DNA from: Tetrastigma voinierianum
Lineage: Eukaryota > Streptophyta > Magnoliopsida > Vitales > Vitaceae
Length of the DNA: 64,000 nt
Direction of reading: 5' to 3'
NCBI GenBank assembly: GCA_016808115.1
Contig: JAEQBH010002961.1
Span: forward strand, 62,001 to 126,000
Part shown: piece by piece, positions 35,444 to 47,198 of the stretch
Layout: each line of letters starts with the position of its first letter
How positions within the stretch are numbered: the first letter of the stretch is position 1
Translations under genes and position numbers: made by a program
Notes under the pieces: model-generated
Seen by the model: the letters and a program-made list of their open reading frames with translations, nothing else
Databases searched by the model: none
Told to the model about the DNA's origin: nothing

Positions 35444-36483
35444 ATATGATTACCGGGATGTGTCATTATTTGGGAATATGAGATCTCACCAGGCATAAAA
35501 TACACATTGATTTATGCCTTAGAACTCGTAGAGGATAGATCGGCGTCTGTTAAGGAAAATAAATTGCCGGCGTATAAGTTATGTTATGTTACGTTGATAT
35601 GAGGCCCCGGTTGGAATTGGAGTGACATAGATCCGTTTGGATCGGGGTGGCTGAAAGGGTCACGGCTGCGCTTCAGCCTTTATGAATGATCATTGTCTCG
35701 TCTGGTGACAACGGTGCTGTCGGGCCTTTCACAGGTTTCCTGTGTATCCACTTCTAAGGTTTGTGCGGGCGCAGAGCATAAAGAAAATGACCGGTATATG
35801 CAAGCGAAGGTAGAGAATATATGACATGATATGAGAAGCATAGCATTGCTATCACGATGAAAGTATCTGATTACAAGAATAAAGTAAAGTCTGAAGATGA
35901 CATGATATAGGAAATATAGCATTGCTATACGATGAAAGTATCTGATTACAAGAATAAAGTAAAGTACAAGATGACATGAAAAGTATATGAAGATGACAAG
36001 AAATGAAACTTATTTATGAAAATTATATATATGAGAAATGATAAGAATCTGTAGCTATTATATGTATTTATATGCATTTGTATAGAAATTAGAGTGACCC
36101 TTAATGGAGGTCATCCAGTGTATTTATTTCCGCTAAAGCGTAAAGCTTAGCACGGTGTTGTCAGGTGTAGGCACGAAGAAGAAACCCGGCCAAGGGAAAT
36201 CCACGCCACGGTCAAAGGCCACACATCAATAGGTGCCTTTGGAAGACCTTTAGGTCCTATTTTAATATATGAAATTTTGTAAACTAATGTAAATATTGTA
36301 AATGTTGAACACTTCCATATATGGAGCTTGTATATGTATTTTGTAATCCGCTGCTACAGAATATAATACAAGTTAATTGTTTAACATTATATGAATATGC
36401 AAGTGTAAAGGTTATAAGTTTTAAAAAAATATATATGACCCCTCACTTGACACCCTATGCCGAGTTGGGGGCGTCACAGGCGT

Positions 36484-38867
36484 CGTCTCCTTGATGGCTC
36501 GACTCACTGCACCGGGGGACGCTTTACCTACGCACCTATCTCGGGTCCTGAAAATGTTTTGAAACATACGGAAAGAATGAGCTAAAGGAGCCCAGTGAAT
36601 GTACATTTTCATTTAAATAACATTTTTAGTATATATCAAAGTAATACATACTATTACAATTAAAATCAATTTATGTCTTAGACATTTATGCCTTAAACTT
36701 TCTTTCTTTCTTTATAATAAATACTTATACAATTAAAATCCATTTATGCCTTAAACATTTATGCCTTAAATTTGCTCTTTATTTCTTTCTTTGATGGAAC
36801 CCGGGGAATAAACACACACACGAACAGTTCGGGTACTGACGAGGACAATCACATTCCGATCCATAACCACTGCATTTGGAGAAACTCACGCTTTGCATAG
36901 GGTTCAGTCATACAGCACCTTATCACGTGTAAGGATATTACTCTAGACACCTAATTCCCTCCCTCAGTTAGTAACCTATAACTTTACCCTCTAAATCCTT
37001 ACACGCTTAAGGTACCTCGGCCGATATCAGTCATAACAGTCATAGGAGGTTTAGGGTAACCATCAGTAAAACATTTCTTCAAAATACATTTATAAATACA
37101 TTTAAATCCTCTACTTTATCATTAAAACACATATGCATTCTTTACACATTTTAAAACTTTCATAATACTTTAACATATACATACATATTTAATATACATA
37201 TAAATATATAAATGATGCAGATAAAACATTTCCATATACTTAACATTTACATAAACATTTCCATTAAACTTTGGTTTAACATTAAAACCATTCGCTTTTA
37301 AAAGCTGATTTTAAAAATATCATTTCACTCACTAGTTCCTTTCGATCCCAGCTTGCTTCCAGTCAAGTTCTGTTCCCTTCCGGTGGTCATGCTGCCTTTT
37401 TTCAAGAAAACCATAACTAACCATTAACCATATAACTTAGAAATACCCCAATCCATCATACACATTCATTTTCATGACCACATCACATTCACTTAAATCC
37501 CATTTAACCATACTTAAAAAAACATAATCAGGAAAGACCAAATTACCTTTTTCTTTAAAATGACCTTAATGCCATCAATTCAAATCCGCTTTTCTTTTTC
37601 CTCTATGAATATACTTTACTTAGAAATTGGAATCATTCAATTGACTCTTCCCAAATTCAAGTGATGGCATTTTCATGCTATGACTGTCATTTCACCAGAT
37701 TTTACACTCGGAATTGTTTGACATATCAATTTTTTTCCAAGTTCTTCATATTTGACATTATCTCTTTGTACTATTTAAAAGTTAAGGTGCTAGAGATTCT
37801 TCTCAAATTGAATCTTCAAATCGAAGACACGAAACTCACTTTACGTCCAAACAACCGGGCTAATCTATGTTCAAAAACTGAACCAGAATTTGGCTTGCAC
37901 ATGGCCCTACTTTGAGTGAATTTTTAGGCCACTTATAATCAGAATTTGACGATGCCTATTTCTATATGTATGATTTTCCTTGAAGTCTATTTTAACCAGC
38001 AACTTGAATCACTCAAATCGGATCAGAAATGAGCAAGTTATGGTCAAAATACGAAAATTGGTCGAAACAGAAAACAGGGCATTTCCTGTACCGAGACTCT
38101 TTAAAAATGACCGGGAATGTGTTTCTCTTCCACTTTTTTTCCTCTAAACAACCAATCTGATACCTTATACCCATTTCAACATCTCACACACAATTCACTA
38201 TCAAATCCTAACAATTCTCTCACTTTCTTTTTCAAAACCTAACCCTAATCCATTTCCTTCTCAATTGATATAAAATCGATCATTAAACCTTAAATACCAC
38301 CAATTTAACATCCATACAGAAAATTCAAGACATTGAACAACTACAAAAACATCAAACTACTTTCCCACCATTAAAACACTTTGTTCTTGGTTTCCTTTGG
38401 CTCCTCTTTCCTTGCACCCCACTTGTAGACACTTGGAAAGCGAAGGAGAAGAAAAGATCACATCTCACAACGCCACCATTTCTTATTTCTCTCTTGCTCC
38501 TTTCTTTTCTCTCCTTTTCTCCTTTTCCTTTCTCTCAATAGGTTTCTTTAGGAGCAAACTTTTGAGACAAAATGACTTTGGCTTTATTTTCTATTATTAT
38601 ATTTAACCTTTCCTTCAATTACCAGTAGCCCTCAACACTTTAATTTTGCAATTGTAACTTATTTATTGTATCGTGGCAATACCACAAGCTTGATTATGAT
38701 TTAATATGGCTTTGTAATGACCATTCATACCCTTGTCACTCCTTGCAAATTATCATTCGCATCGTTTCACATTTTCAAGTGCCAAAAATCTTCTTGTGTG
38801 ACATTTAATTATCTTTCCCACTTTTTCTGATTATCATGCATCTGGCTCTCGGGACGGGGTGTTACGG
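36484..38867 (-). mobile_element. Solo LTR B*, right fragment (LTR 5' part, reversed)
   Basis: Continues B* from 1581 after removal of X. The reverse complement runs through aggcatcaaggagacgac, aaaatgtacattc, the lysine-like aaagaaagaaag tract, cggccgatatc and the GA-rich block (38450-38545 on the minus strand). It ends at a TGTAACACCCCGTCCCGA-type 5' terminus. The 5' third differs from family B (which begins tgtaaaacgac), so B* is a relative rather than the same subfamily. Confidence 0.85.
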
Positions 38868-38872
38868 GTCAT
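38868..38872. repeat. Right target-site duplication (gtcat) of solo LTR B*
   Basis: Matches 1012-1016. Two g bases lie between it and the expected LTR terminus. Confidence 0.6.
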
Positions 38873-41693
38873 GAAGTGACCTTTAAGAAGAAAAATCCGA
38901 TTTGAAGTTAGCCATTTAGAGATAGGGACCTGTATGGGGCCCACGTGGCAACCATCCAAAGGGCCACCTCCCTTTTGGAAAAGAATGATCTTTAAAGAAC
39001 ATTTTTTTTGGAAAGTTCAATACGCTCCAAGCATATAAGCTTGAGTTTTTCTTATTAGATCTAGATTTTTATCAATTTTTCTCTTCAGGTCCACAAAAAA
39101 ATGCTAAAATGTTCGATTCAATGATTCAGCTCAAATTTTTTTCAATCAAACCGATTTCTTTTATTTTATCTTGGAAGGATGCTATAGTGGGCACAACAGC
39201 TGAATTGAAGATTTTTTTTTATTATTATTATTTTTTCTTTTTCTTGGGAGAGAGAGATAGTGGGGACAAATGCTGGGTGGAAGTTTTTTTTATTATTATT
39301 ATTTTTTCTTTCATGGAAGAGGCAGGATGGGGACAAAGAAGGTGGGTGGAAGTTTTGTTATTATTATTATTTTTTTTCTTTCTTTGGAGAAACGAGATAG
39401 TGGGGATAAGGATGTGATTGGATTTTTTATTATTATTTTTCTTTTTTTTTGGGAGAACGAGATAGTGGAAGAAAATTTAAATATAAGTTTTTTTTATTAT
39501 TATTATTTTTTTAATCTTGTCTGATAAGGACAGTTGAGATTAGAGTTTTTTTTTTTGTAATGTATTTTAGCTTGTTAGGATGAATACAGGGATTAATGAT
39601 TTTAGAGGAAAATGAGGATGTTCCGGATGGAGAAGAGAGAAGAGGCGAACACCAGCTCTACGTAGATTTAGATTTCGTGAGTATGGATGGAGGGTGAAGA
39701 GAGAAGGAGGCTTGTTGGGTTTCTTTTACAGGTTGAAGTAACAGAGAAGAATGAATCATTAGATTAAGTAGAGGGGAAAGAGATGTGTATATAATTTGAT
39801 GTTTGGAAGATTTGTTTGAAGGATGTTTGGGAGATGTGGCCTTACACAATAAAAAAGAGAGTGAAAGATGTGCTTGAAAAGTTTAATAAATAAAAAATTG
39901 GGTAAATGGATAGGAGAGACATGTATATGATTTGATGCTTGGAAAGATGTGAATTGCCCACACAATAAAGGAGAGAATGATATTAGTAATTTTAAATCAT
40001 TTTAAAAAAAAGGATAAATGGACAAGCGGATCAATTGTCTGTATTATCATATCTGACTCCTATGTGGCCAGGTATCACTCTATAGAGCATGTTGCTTGCA
40101 TGGTGACTGACACCCTCTTTATTTGTTTCTCTCTTATGGGTATAACGTAGAAGAGCCGAAGCTATAGATCTCGATGGAGATGCGCAATGCACCCTCTAGT
40201 CACGCTCATTATTACTTTTTATTTCTCAAGTTATCCAATTGTTGTGCAGTCCTTCTGCATACCCTCAGTTTTTAATCCAGGTTCAAACTTTGAGCAGTTG
40301 AATGGAAGTACAAACAGTGGTTTTCTTGGTGGGTGGTGGGCGGGTGGCTACCTGCCTAACTTCCATGAGCGAGGCGGGGGCCTACCCTTCACAAGTGGGT
40401 TAATTTGGTGTAGTATATGCCCAGGTGAAGATGAGGTTCCAAATTTGGCTTATTTGATTTGAACTAGTTCAGTACCACAATCACAACTTACATGGAATGA
40501 GCATGATGATGGTGTGTTTCTTTTCCTGGATATCTCAACACATGCATTTTTTTATCAATTTTAGACACTAACTTCACTAGTAATTCATTAAGAACTTATT
40601 GTCTCCCTGCAAGAGTATTAATGTATCATTGTAGTACATACGTTTTATAAATATATAAATGATTTTAACCTTTATAAGTTTTTTGAAGTGTGGAATCCAA
40701 TAAAAAGCAAATCTGGATTCAAACTAATAAAAGTCATGTATGCCATCTTCTAAATCTCAATGAATAATATCGAATAAAAGTTGGATCATTAAAATCATAT
40801 TTTGAGTTCACGATTTGTTGAAGGTTTCAAGGTGGGGGGACTAAATGTTGATATAATGTATGTCATGCATACATTTTATATAGTTCCTTTTGATGATTAG
40901 TATTAGTATTCCTTTTAGTAATTAATTGGTTTACTAAACAATTAAGTTGGTGTTTAAGGGAAGGCGTCTGGCATATATGAAGAGGAGCTATGTAGCCAGG
41001 CATTGTTGTATGTGTCGTGTAGATGTCCATTATCGTCACATTGCCCTCTTGCGAGGAAGAGACAAGGCTTGCTTGAGAGTGTCACAATTAAGTTTCTTTT
41101 TCTTTTTTTCATTGGATTTTTGTTATTTTATTTATTTATCTATTACCTCATTCATCATTTGTCATATTTTCTTGTTTTAATGATCACTATCATGCGATGG
41201 TATATAGGTCGTATATTGTTAGGGATGATAATTAGATATTAATTGGATCGTGTTAAGTGTGTATCAATGTGTCAATTATATCAACATTCGTTAACCCAAA
41301 CTCATTAGATAATAAACGTGTCAATATTCTTCTTGAAGCTCTGTCATTTATTATTGTATGGAATAAGATTGCTTTGATGTGACATTAAACTTTGTTATTT
41401 AAAATAATAATAGTATAACTATTAATCATCCATGCATGTTTAACATAAATAACTTATTCAATTTAACATCAGTATTAATTTTATTGTTCATTAATGAAAT
41501 TATAATTAATAGATCCATATTTAATACAAATAACTTATTAAATAGGTTAATTAATTAAAGCGTGTCAATTCGGGTCAAATTTATCATTAGGCATATCCTT
41601 TGATACTGATACATTTATTAACTATGTTAGGCGGGTCAGCAGAATGCATTGGCTGCAGATATACTCAACTAAACTATTAAAAAAACTTGTGTT
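38873..41693. other. AT-rich host block, no confident gene
   Basis: This holds no recognisable coding sequence. Parts resemble other host blocks. Positions 39060-39200 match 46080-46220 (aaaaaaaatgctaaaat and a following gctatagtggg-type segment), while 39858-40135 match 43-215. The stretch 40190-40220 resembles 63680-63700 (cacgctcattattact). A 90-codon open stretch at 40187-40462 is glycine- and tryptophan-rich and resembles no family I know. I take it as chance. The last 500 bp are AT-rich with no feature seen. Confidence 0.5.
39205..39515 (+). repeat. 70-bp minisatellite (4.3 units)
   Basis: Units begin near 39208, 39280, 39350, 39419 and 39486. Each consists of aagttttttttattattatt, a t/c-rich run, then gggagaacgagatagtgggg or variants. 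The homologous place in another host block (46225-46290) has a single unit. Confidence 0.88.
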
Positions 41694-44600
41694 TGTGGCG
41701 CCCCAAATCCAGAAGTTGTTAGCTCTTATCAACGCGGAATACTTATCGAGTGTCGGGTGAGGCATTTTCCGCAATCGGGCGAGTCTCCTTTGTGCGAGAG
41801 CTCACTTGAAATCAAGCCTGCATCGCACTGTCTGACGATTAGTATATGGGTTATGATTTAAAGCAGTCCTTAGGCCATAAACAATACTCAATATACATAC
41901 CAACTATAGATCAACTGTATACCCATGAGTTACACAAGAGTTCTGCTCTTTTACACTTACTCTGATACATCGTTAAACTTAAAAAAGTTCTAATATATCA
42001 CATCAAATACAACTGGCTTCCTTCTAATCTCGGTCTCTGGGCGAACCGTCCCCCTATACGCTCTGTACACGTAAATAATATCTTTCAAACAGGTGAGTAA
42101 TCTTCAGTAGTGATCGCGCAAGTGGGGTACCTCACCACCTAAGTCTTTGTGAGACCCTAGAAAAATCAGATTCACTGGAAGGAAGGTAAAATGGTGATTT
42201 GATTAAATTCGGGTTTTCAGATCTCAGGATATTGAAACGGACATCATTAGAATCTTCTCATGAATCTAGCTACCACGTCGATTTCGTTTGGATTAGAGTG
42301 ATCGGGATTTCCACGTTTTTCGGCGTGGAGTGTCGGATGACACATGGCAGGTTAGAGGGTACCCCCATGGCACTGCTCAGTGACACTTGGCATTAAAGAG
42401 TGGCTCACAATTAGCCATGAGTGTGAAACAAAATCCCATGGCTTCATGGGCAGCATAAGTGATGATGTCATAAAGAGAAATTAAGAAATTAAAAGAAAAA
42501 GAAGGATTTAGTATAGCCACACATTTGGCTTGAGGAAGGGGGGAGGAAATTTCCTCCTTTTGACCATACGGTTAATGCTCACAAAAAGGGGAGAGAAAGG
42601 CAAAGAGAAAGGAGAAATTGGGGAGAAAATGAAAGAGGGATGAGAATGAGATGCGGACCGAAAGAAAAGTAAAGGAAGAATAAAAACAAAGCTACTCAGG
42701 AAAAAACGTGGAGAGGAAGAGAAAGGAAAGAGGAGATCTGAAGGTTTACAGTTCTCACATTTTGAAGAGTGTCCTCATTCTCTAAGATTTGTAGGTGATC
42801 GGCCAGTCGGATTAAGCCGAGAATGAAGGAGTTTGTTCCACTGGAGAAGGATAGCATGCCAGTGGACTCAGTTTCAGGAGTTTCTTCAGCTCATGAGGCA
42901 GTTTTCTCCTACTTGTTTCACTTTTCTTAAGGGTCATGCTTAATGGATGGGGATTGTTAAGACTGGAGTAGCCGTGACTTGATTCAAGATTTGGACCAGT
43001 GAATAAATCCTTGGTGTGGTTTAGACTGGAGTCCACTGGCCATTTGTGTGTATTGTGTGATGTGTGTTGTTGCCATGGGTGAATAACATGTTGATTGTGA
43101 AATTATGGGTTGTTCCAGAATGACAGCGGATTGTGTACTTTGTGTGAGCTGAGTTTATGTTATTATTATAGTGAATAACATGATGTATGAAATTTAAATT
43201 TATTCATATATGCATGAGTGATATATTAGCATGTGTTTATATGTTGGTGGTATTTATATGCATTTGCCAGGTGGGGAGTAACCAAGTAGGAAATTCCACT
43301 CTTGGGGAACTTTTTCAGCCGATAAGTGAGATATATTTTTAGATTAAGAAGGCGATACTTGGATGGGACGCATGTCAGGGACCAAATGAAAAATATTAGA
43401 TGGCCCCTCTCTTATTTTGTACAGTGCAGGCAGAGAACCGGGTTTTGTGTAATTATAAATTAAAATCAGTTATAAATAAAAATCATTTGTATAATTATAT
43501 TTGGGATGTCTGGATTATGTAAACTGGTAGCCATTTCGCACATGTATGGGTCTCATGGCGTGAGACATGTAGATTTCATGTGAGGTTATTGGTGCAGTCT
43601 TGGGGTTTTTAAGTTTGGGGCGTCACAAGTGCGGTGCCATTTTCAATGAAAACACATTCAAGCAATGCTGATCCTGCTTGAATGTGCATGACCAGCTCTG
43701 AGATCCACAGAGTCCTCATGATTCCATCACACTAGCCTAAGCCTCGTATGAAAATTATTATTTTGTTAGTGGACAACCCTCCGATGTATATATATCGATT
43801 TGGGCCCTCAAGCCAGTTGATATATTATTTGTTTGTGGACTACCCTCGATGAATATCAAATTGGCATAAGACGATTGATGTGTTTTTAGATTTGAACTAC
43901 CCTCCAGATAGTGTATTTTTAGACAACATTAGAACCAGTTTTCCTCTAAGACTCATCTCATTGCACTCTATCCTATGATCACAAGAGTGTTAGTACATGT
44001 GAATAATATATATCTAATCAGTTCAAATACGGTCTAATTCTGTATGTAAATATATAAACATGCATATATTTACGAAACGATCAATTCACACAATCATGTC
44101 ATGCAAATTCTCATTTCATACATCAAAATTAAGCTCACTTAGGCTAATGATCAAACAGAGCGATTTCAATTTAAATCACTCGACCAACACATATTTTCAC
44201 AAAAATATTTTTTGAGAACTGTTGCAGGAATAGTGAAACCTCGAAGTCATATTAGAAAAATCCACAAATCATCGATTCATAGTGAACCGGGGTTGCGTGA
44301 ATTCCAGCCCTCGATCAATGTCATGAAGTGCTGCATGAATACACGCCCCAAAATCAACCTAAAACAGCGTGGGACAGGTCTGGCTGCTCTCCATTTGGTT
44401 CCAAAATTGTATCTTAAATTGAGTTGAGTTTTGGGGCCGTCGGTAGCCTCACGACACTCATTCAACTCAAACATTCGTAAAACACTTAAAATGAGAATAA
44501 AACTCAGAAAAGTAGGAGAAGCCCTACCTCTCGGATTTGTCAAAACTCACAAATCCGGTGTCCCACGCATAGCCCTCTCATTAAGCGATTCTCCTTCTTG

Positions 44601-45147
44601 TCCGGCTGAAATGATTCGGATCGCTCTTTACGGAAAGTTTCTCTCTCTCTCTAAAACTCTCTGTCACTTCACTCACTGCATCCCGCCCCTGTTCTGCCCG
44701 TTTCTTATTCTTTGGTCACTTAAATTTTTGGGAAAACTGGCCTGTTCCCCCATTTTTGCTATTATCATTTTAATCCATTTTATTTATTAATTCCCTTCTT
44801 TCCACGGTTTTGACATTCGGCACTATCTCGGCGTCCATTTTAAAATCATTTCTCTACTCCTTACCACTTATGGTACATGAGTTACTTGTTATATCTGACT
44901 TTAATCGCATTGAAAAATAGTTTCTGACTTCACCCAGAAGCGCGATGCCTCGAAAAATGTACCAACTCCGTGTCTCGGAATGTTACGAGGCTACGTGCTA
45001 ACTAGATTTTGAAACAGTTCAGCGGTGAAAATCGTTTCATCATCTGAGATCCTAGAGAATAAATTCTGATTTTTAGCTGAAATTTCAATTTTGTAATCGA
45101 AGTACGATTTTGCCCTTTTCAGAAGTTGAATTTCTCGGGTCTTGATT
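41694..45147 (-). mobile_element. Solo LTR of family D (reversed), split by a C LTR
   Basis: The reverse complement of 41694-42147 plus 43628-45147 is collinear with the D LTRs at 47199-54521 and 60782-62809. It shows a TGT...gaatttc start region (gaatttctcggg near 45128), an atctcggatgatgaa-type segment, a tttaagtgttttac area and the acttaggtgg segment near the 3' end. The terminus tgtggcgcccc at 41694 mirrors ggggcgtca. Net length is about 1.97 kb against 2.03 kb for an intact D LTR, with no internal region. The flanks gtgtt and ttgtt are a possible, imperfect duplication. Confidence 0.8.
42148..43627 (+). mobile_element. Family-C solo LTR, nested in the D solo LTR
   Basis: Begins tgtgagaccctagaaa and ends tttggggcgtcaca. 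D homology stops at cctaag on its left and resumes at agtgc on its right, in the middle of the D segment cacctaagtgcaaag read in reverse. It has a GA-rich block (42585-42735), no coding region, and an acacttggcatta...ctcacaattagccatg segment (about 42385-42420) shared with 49385-49430. Confidence 0.8.
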
Positions 45148-47193
45148 GTTCGTATCGTATTCAGTGTTGTGTCAAATTTTACCAAACTCTCATTATTATA
45201 TTCAAATGTTTTTTATAGAAACCGTATTTTGCTTAATATTTTTCTTATGGGTTTAGTTGATTGCTTTGTATGAGTTTCATCATTGACTATTGCTTATTCT
45301 AATTTAATTCCCTTGATGATGGGTGCTCTTTTAGTATTCTAATTTAATTGATGTATTTTATCAATTCTGGATATTTAACTTCTCTTCGTGTTAATTATTG
45401 GAGAGCTCATATAATCGAGGTTAGTTGTTAGGTTAGTATAAACTTGTTTCATATAAAACGAGTTTTACACCTTATTTTGCTTAATTAAAAACCACTTTCT
45501 TGTTTTAATATAATATGATTAATTCCATGGTTCCAAATAAATGGAATTTTATGGAAATAAATCATAAATAAATAAATGGGCCTTGGATGGGACAGACATT
45601 TTTATTGATCATTTAATTTGTCTTTATTCACCCTTAGCATGATTTGTTGGTATTTGTAATTATTTGATTGATTGTCACAATTTCCCATAACTTGATTAGT
45701 AGAATTGAGACTTTAAGGGCTTAGATAGGGTTCCTACGACTCACTATGTCTCTTTTCAATACGAAGTAAACTTTTGTTTAGATTCAAGACTGGTTTTTCC
45801 CAAACTATCATTTTTTATCGGAGTTACCTTTAGGGTTTTCTTTTTTATTTTGTTTCTCTTTGCATTAAAGTAAAAATAAGTAACAACTTCAAACCCGTTT
45901 TTAAAATGATTTTTTCAAAATATAAGCAGTATAGTATTTTAGGGGATGGAAATGCATGATAGCCAAAAATAAGAGCTCTAGAGACCATATCTTCAGTGTT
46001 GGAGATTACGATTTTGAAAAGTTCTGATAAACTTGAGAGCATATAAGGTACAAGGTTTTTTATCGTTATATTTGAATTCTTATCACTTTTTTCGATATGA
46101 GGTTCACAAAAAAAATGCTAAAATATTTTGATTCATTGGCTAAAAAGTTAGAACTTATATAAGCTTAAGCTTTTTTCAATTAAACCCTTTTTTTTTCTTT
46201 TCTCTAGGAAGGGCGTTATAGTAGGCTTTAACGACTAGGTGAAAGATTTTTTATTGTGGTATTTTATATTTTTTTGGGAGAGCAGAGGTATTTTGGTGTT
46301 ATGTTTATACATCATTAATTTCTTATTAGATTTATAATAATTTTTTAACAATAACATGAATAATGTAAAACCTATTTTATTTTCAATTTGCTCATATTTG
46401 CTATTGCTGATATTTGCCTAATTAATAGTGATGGTCTTGTTGGGGCTACTTTCTAGAGTTTACAAAACCTTTGGAGAAAGAATAAACATGAAATTACGTG
46501 GGAGGAGAGAGAGAAGCATGCGTTTGGTGCTTGGAAAAATGTGCTTGGAAAAGGAAACATCAATTTCGAGGTTGAGCAGGAAGATGTGAGCTATACCTGA
46601 TGAGAGGAGAGAAGGATGTGCTTGAAAAGTTTAAATAAATAAAAAATTGAGTAAAATGAGTTGTAGAGAGAATTATTAACTTGGAGTACTCTTGGACTAT
46701 CAAAAAAAAAAATATTTTGAAATAAAAAAAGTAAATAAAAGCAGAGAGAGTCATCAAAACCAATTATTCATATCAAACCCATATCAGTCTTTGTTTTCTA
46801 AGAAATTGTCAAGAAGGTGGCTCTTTTTCTCACCCACATATAAAGATATGAATTAAACTATAAGAAAACAAAAAAAGTGAAAAATCTCATAAGAAAAAGG
46901 TAAGGTAAAGAAATTAGAAAAGTGTGAAAATAATCAATTGATAGAGATAGCATTTGGTTTAAGGAAAAAATAGATTCTTTACCAAAAAAAATTATAAATA
47001 TAAGTTAAAAGCTAAAATAATGTTGAAATTAGTGTATTTGAACCAAGTCGATATACGCATTAGTAATACTAGTCATTGGTTATGATATTGCAAGCAATTT
47101 TTTTATGTTAAAGTTGTCAATTCCGGTATTAACTTAAAAAGTTTTTCGATATGAGAATATAAATCTTTTCTTTGACATTCATTGTTTTAAACT
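45148..47193. other. AT-rich host block, no gene seen
   Basis: No coding sequence can be supported. Positions 46080-46290 resemble 39060-39290, and 46605-46655 resemble 43-95 and 39858-39909. The order of the matching pieces is the same in each block. The right end (ttaaactattttt) leads directly into the target duplication of element D. Confidence 0.55.
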
Positions 47194-47198
47194 ATTTT
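47194..47198. repeat. Left target-site duplication (atttt) of element D
   Basis: atttt precedes the LTR start tgtaagac and is repeated exactly at 62810-62814 after the final gcgtcaca. An AT-only 5-mer has some chance probability, but both copies abut the LTR ends exactly. Confidence 0.85.

Larger units (their letters stand above)
1587..36478 (+). mobile_element. Element X: family-A Ty3/Gypsy LTR retrotransposon, split by nested insertions
   Basis: X consists of a 5' LTR (1587-4382), primer site, gag and protease (4517-6100), then RT, RNase H, integrase and chromodomain-like tail (28372-31310), a polypurine tract and a 3' LTR (31337-36478). Between protease and RT it is interrupted by the same-family element Y. 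Its 3' LTR is interrupted by an E LTR. Without insertions X is about 10.4 kb. Gene order PR-RT-RH-INT is that of Ty3/Gypsy. The reading frames are broken throughout, so it cannot be autonomous as written here. Confidence 0.92.
31337..36478 (+). mobile_element. X 3' LTR (family A), interrupted by an E LTR
   Basis: Starts tgtaacaccccaaatt, ends gggggcgtcaca, and is followed by the ggcgt duplication. Without the E insert it is about 2.94 kb. It shares with 1587-4382 the 77-bp tandem duplication (about 35822-35975), a single copy of the 205-bp module, two 'ggtcataac' modules (about 34953 and 35150) and the agctccactcgtc repeat. The AT microsatellite (35399-35440) is much longer than in its 5' partner. 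Confidence 0.92.

Noticed and set aside
1587..36478. Reading the four A LTRs as a tandem LTR-internal-LTR array from unequal crossing-over
   Set aside because: The broken ends of the first and last internal regions are adjacent in the intact copy, and the module counts pair outer with outer and inner with inner LTRs. Nesting explains both. Tandem recombination does not.
40187..40462. Open stretch of 91 codons on the plus strand in a host block, with a possible signal-like start
   Set aside because: The start is hydrophobic but the rest is a Gly/Trp/Pro-rich mixture without a known motif. Part of the underlying sequence is a repeat shared with 63680-63700. No support for a gene.
41694..43627. 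A DNA transposon with terminal inverted repeats (tgtggcgcccc ... ggggcgtcaca)
   Set aside because: The left terminus belongs to a reversed D LTR and the right terminus to the nested C LTR. Both LTR families end in ggggcgtcaca, which makes a false inverted repeat.
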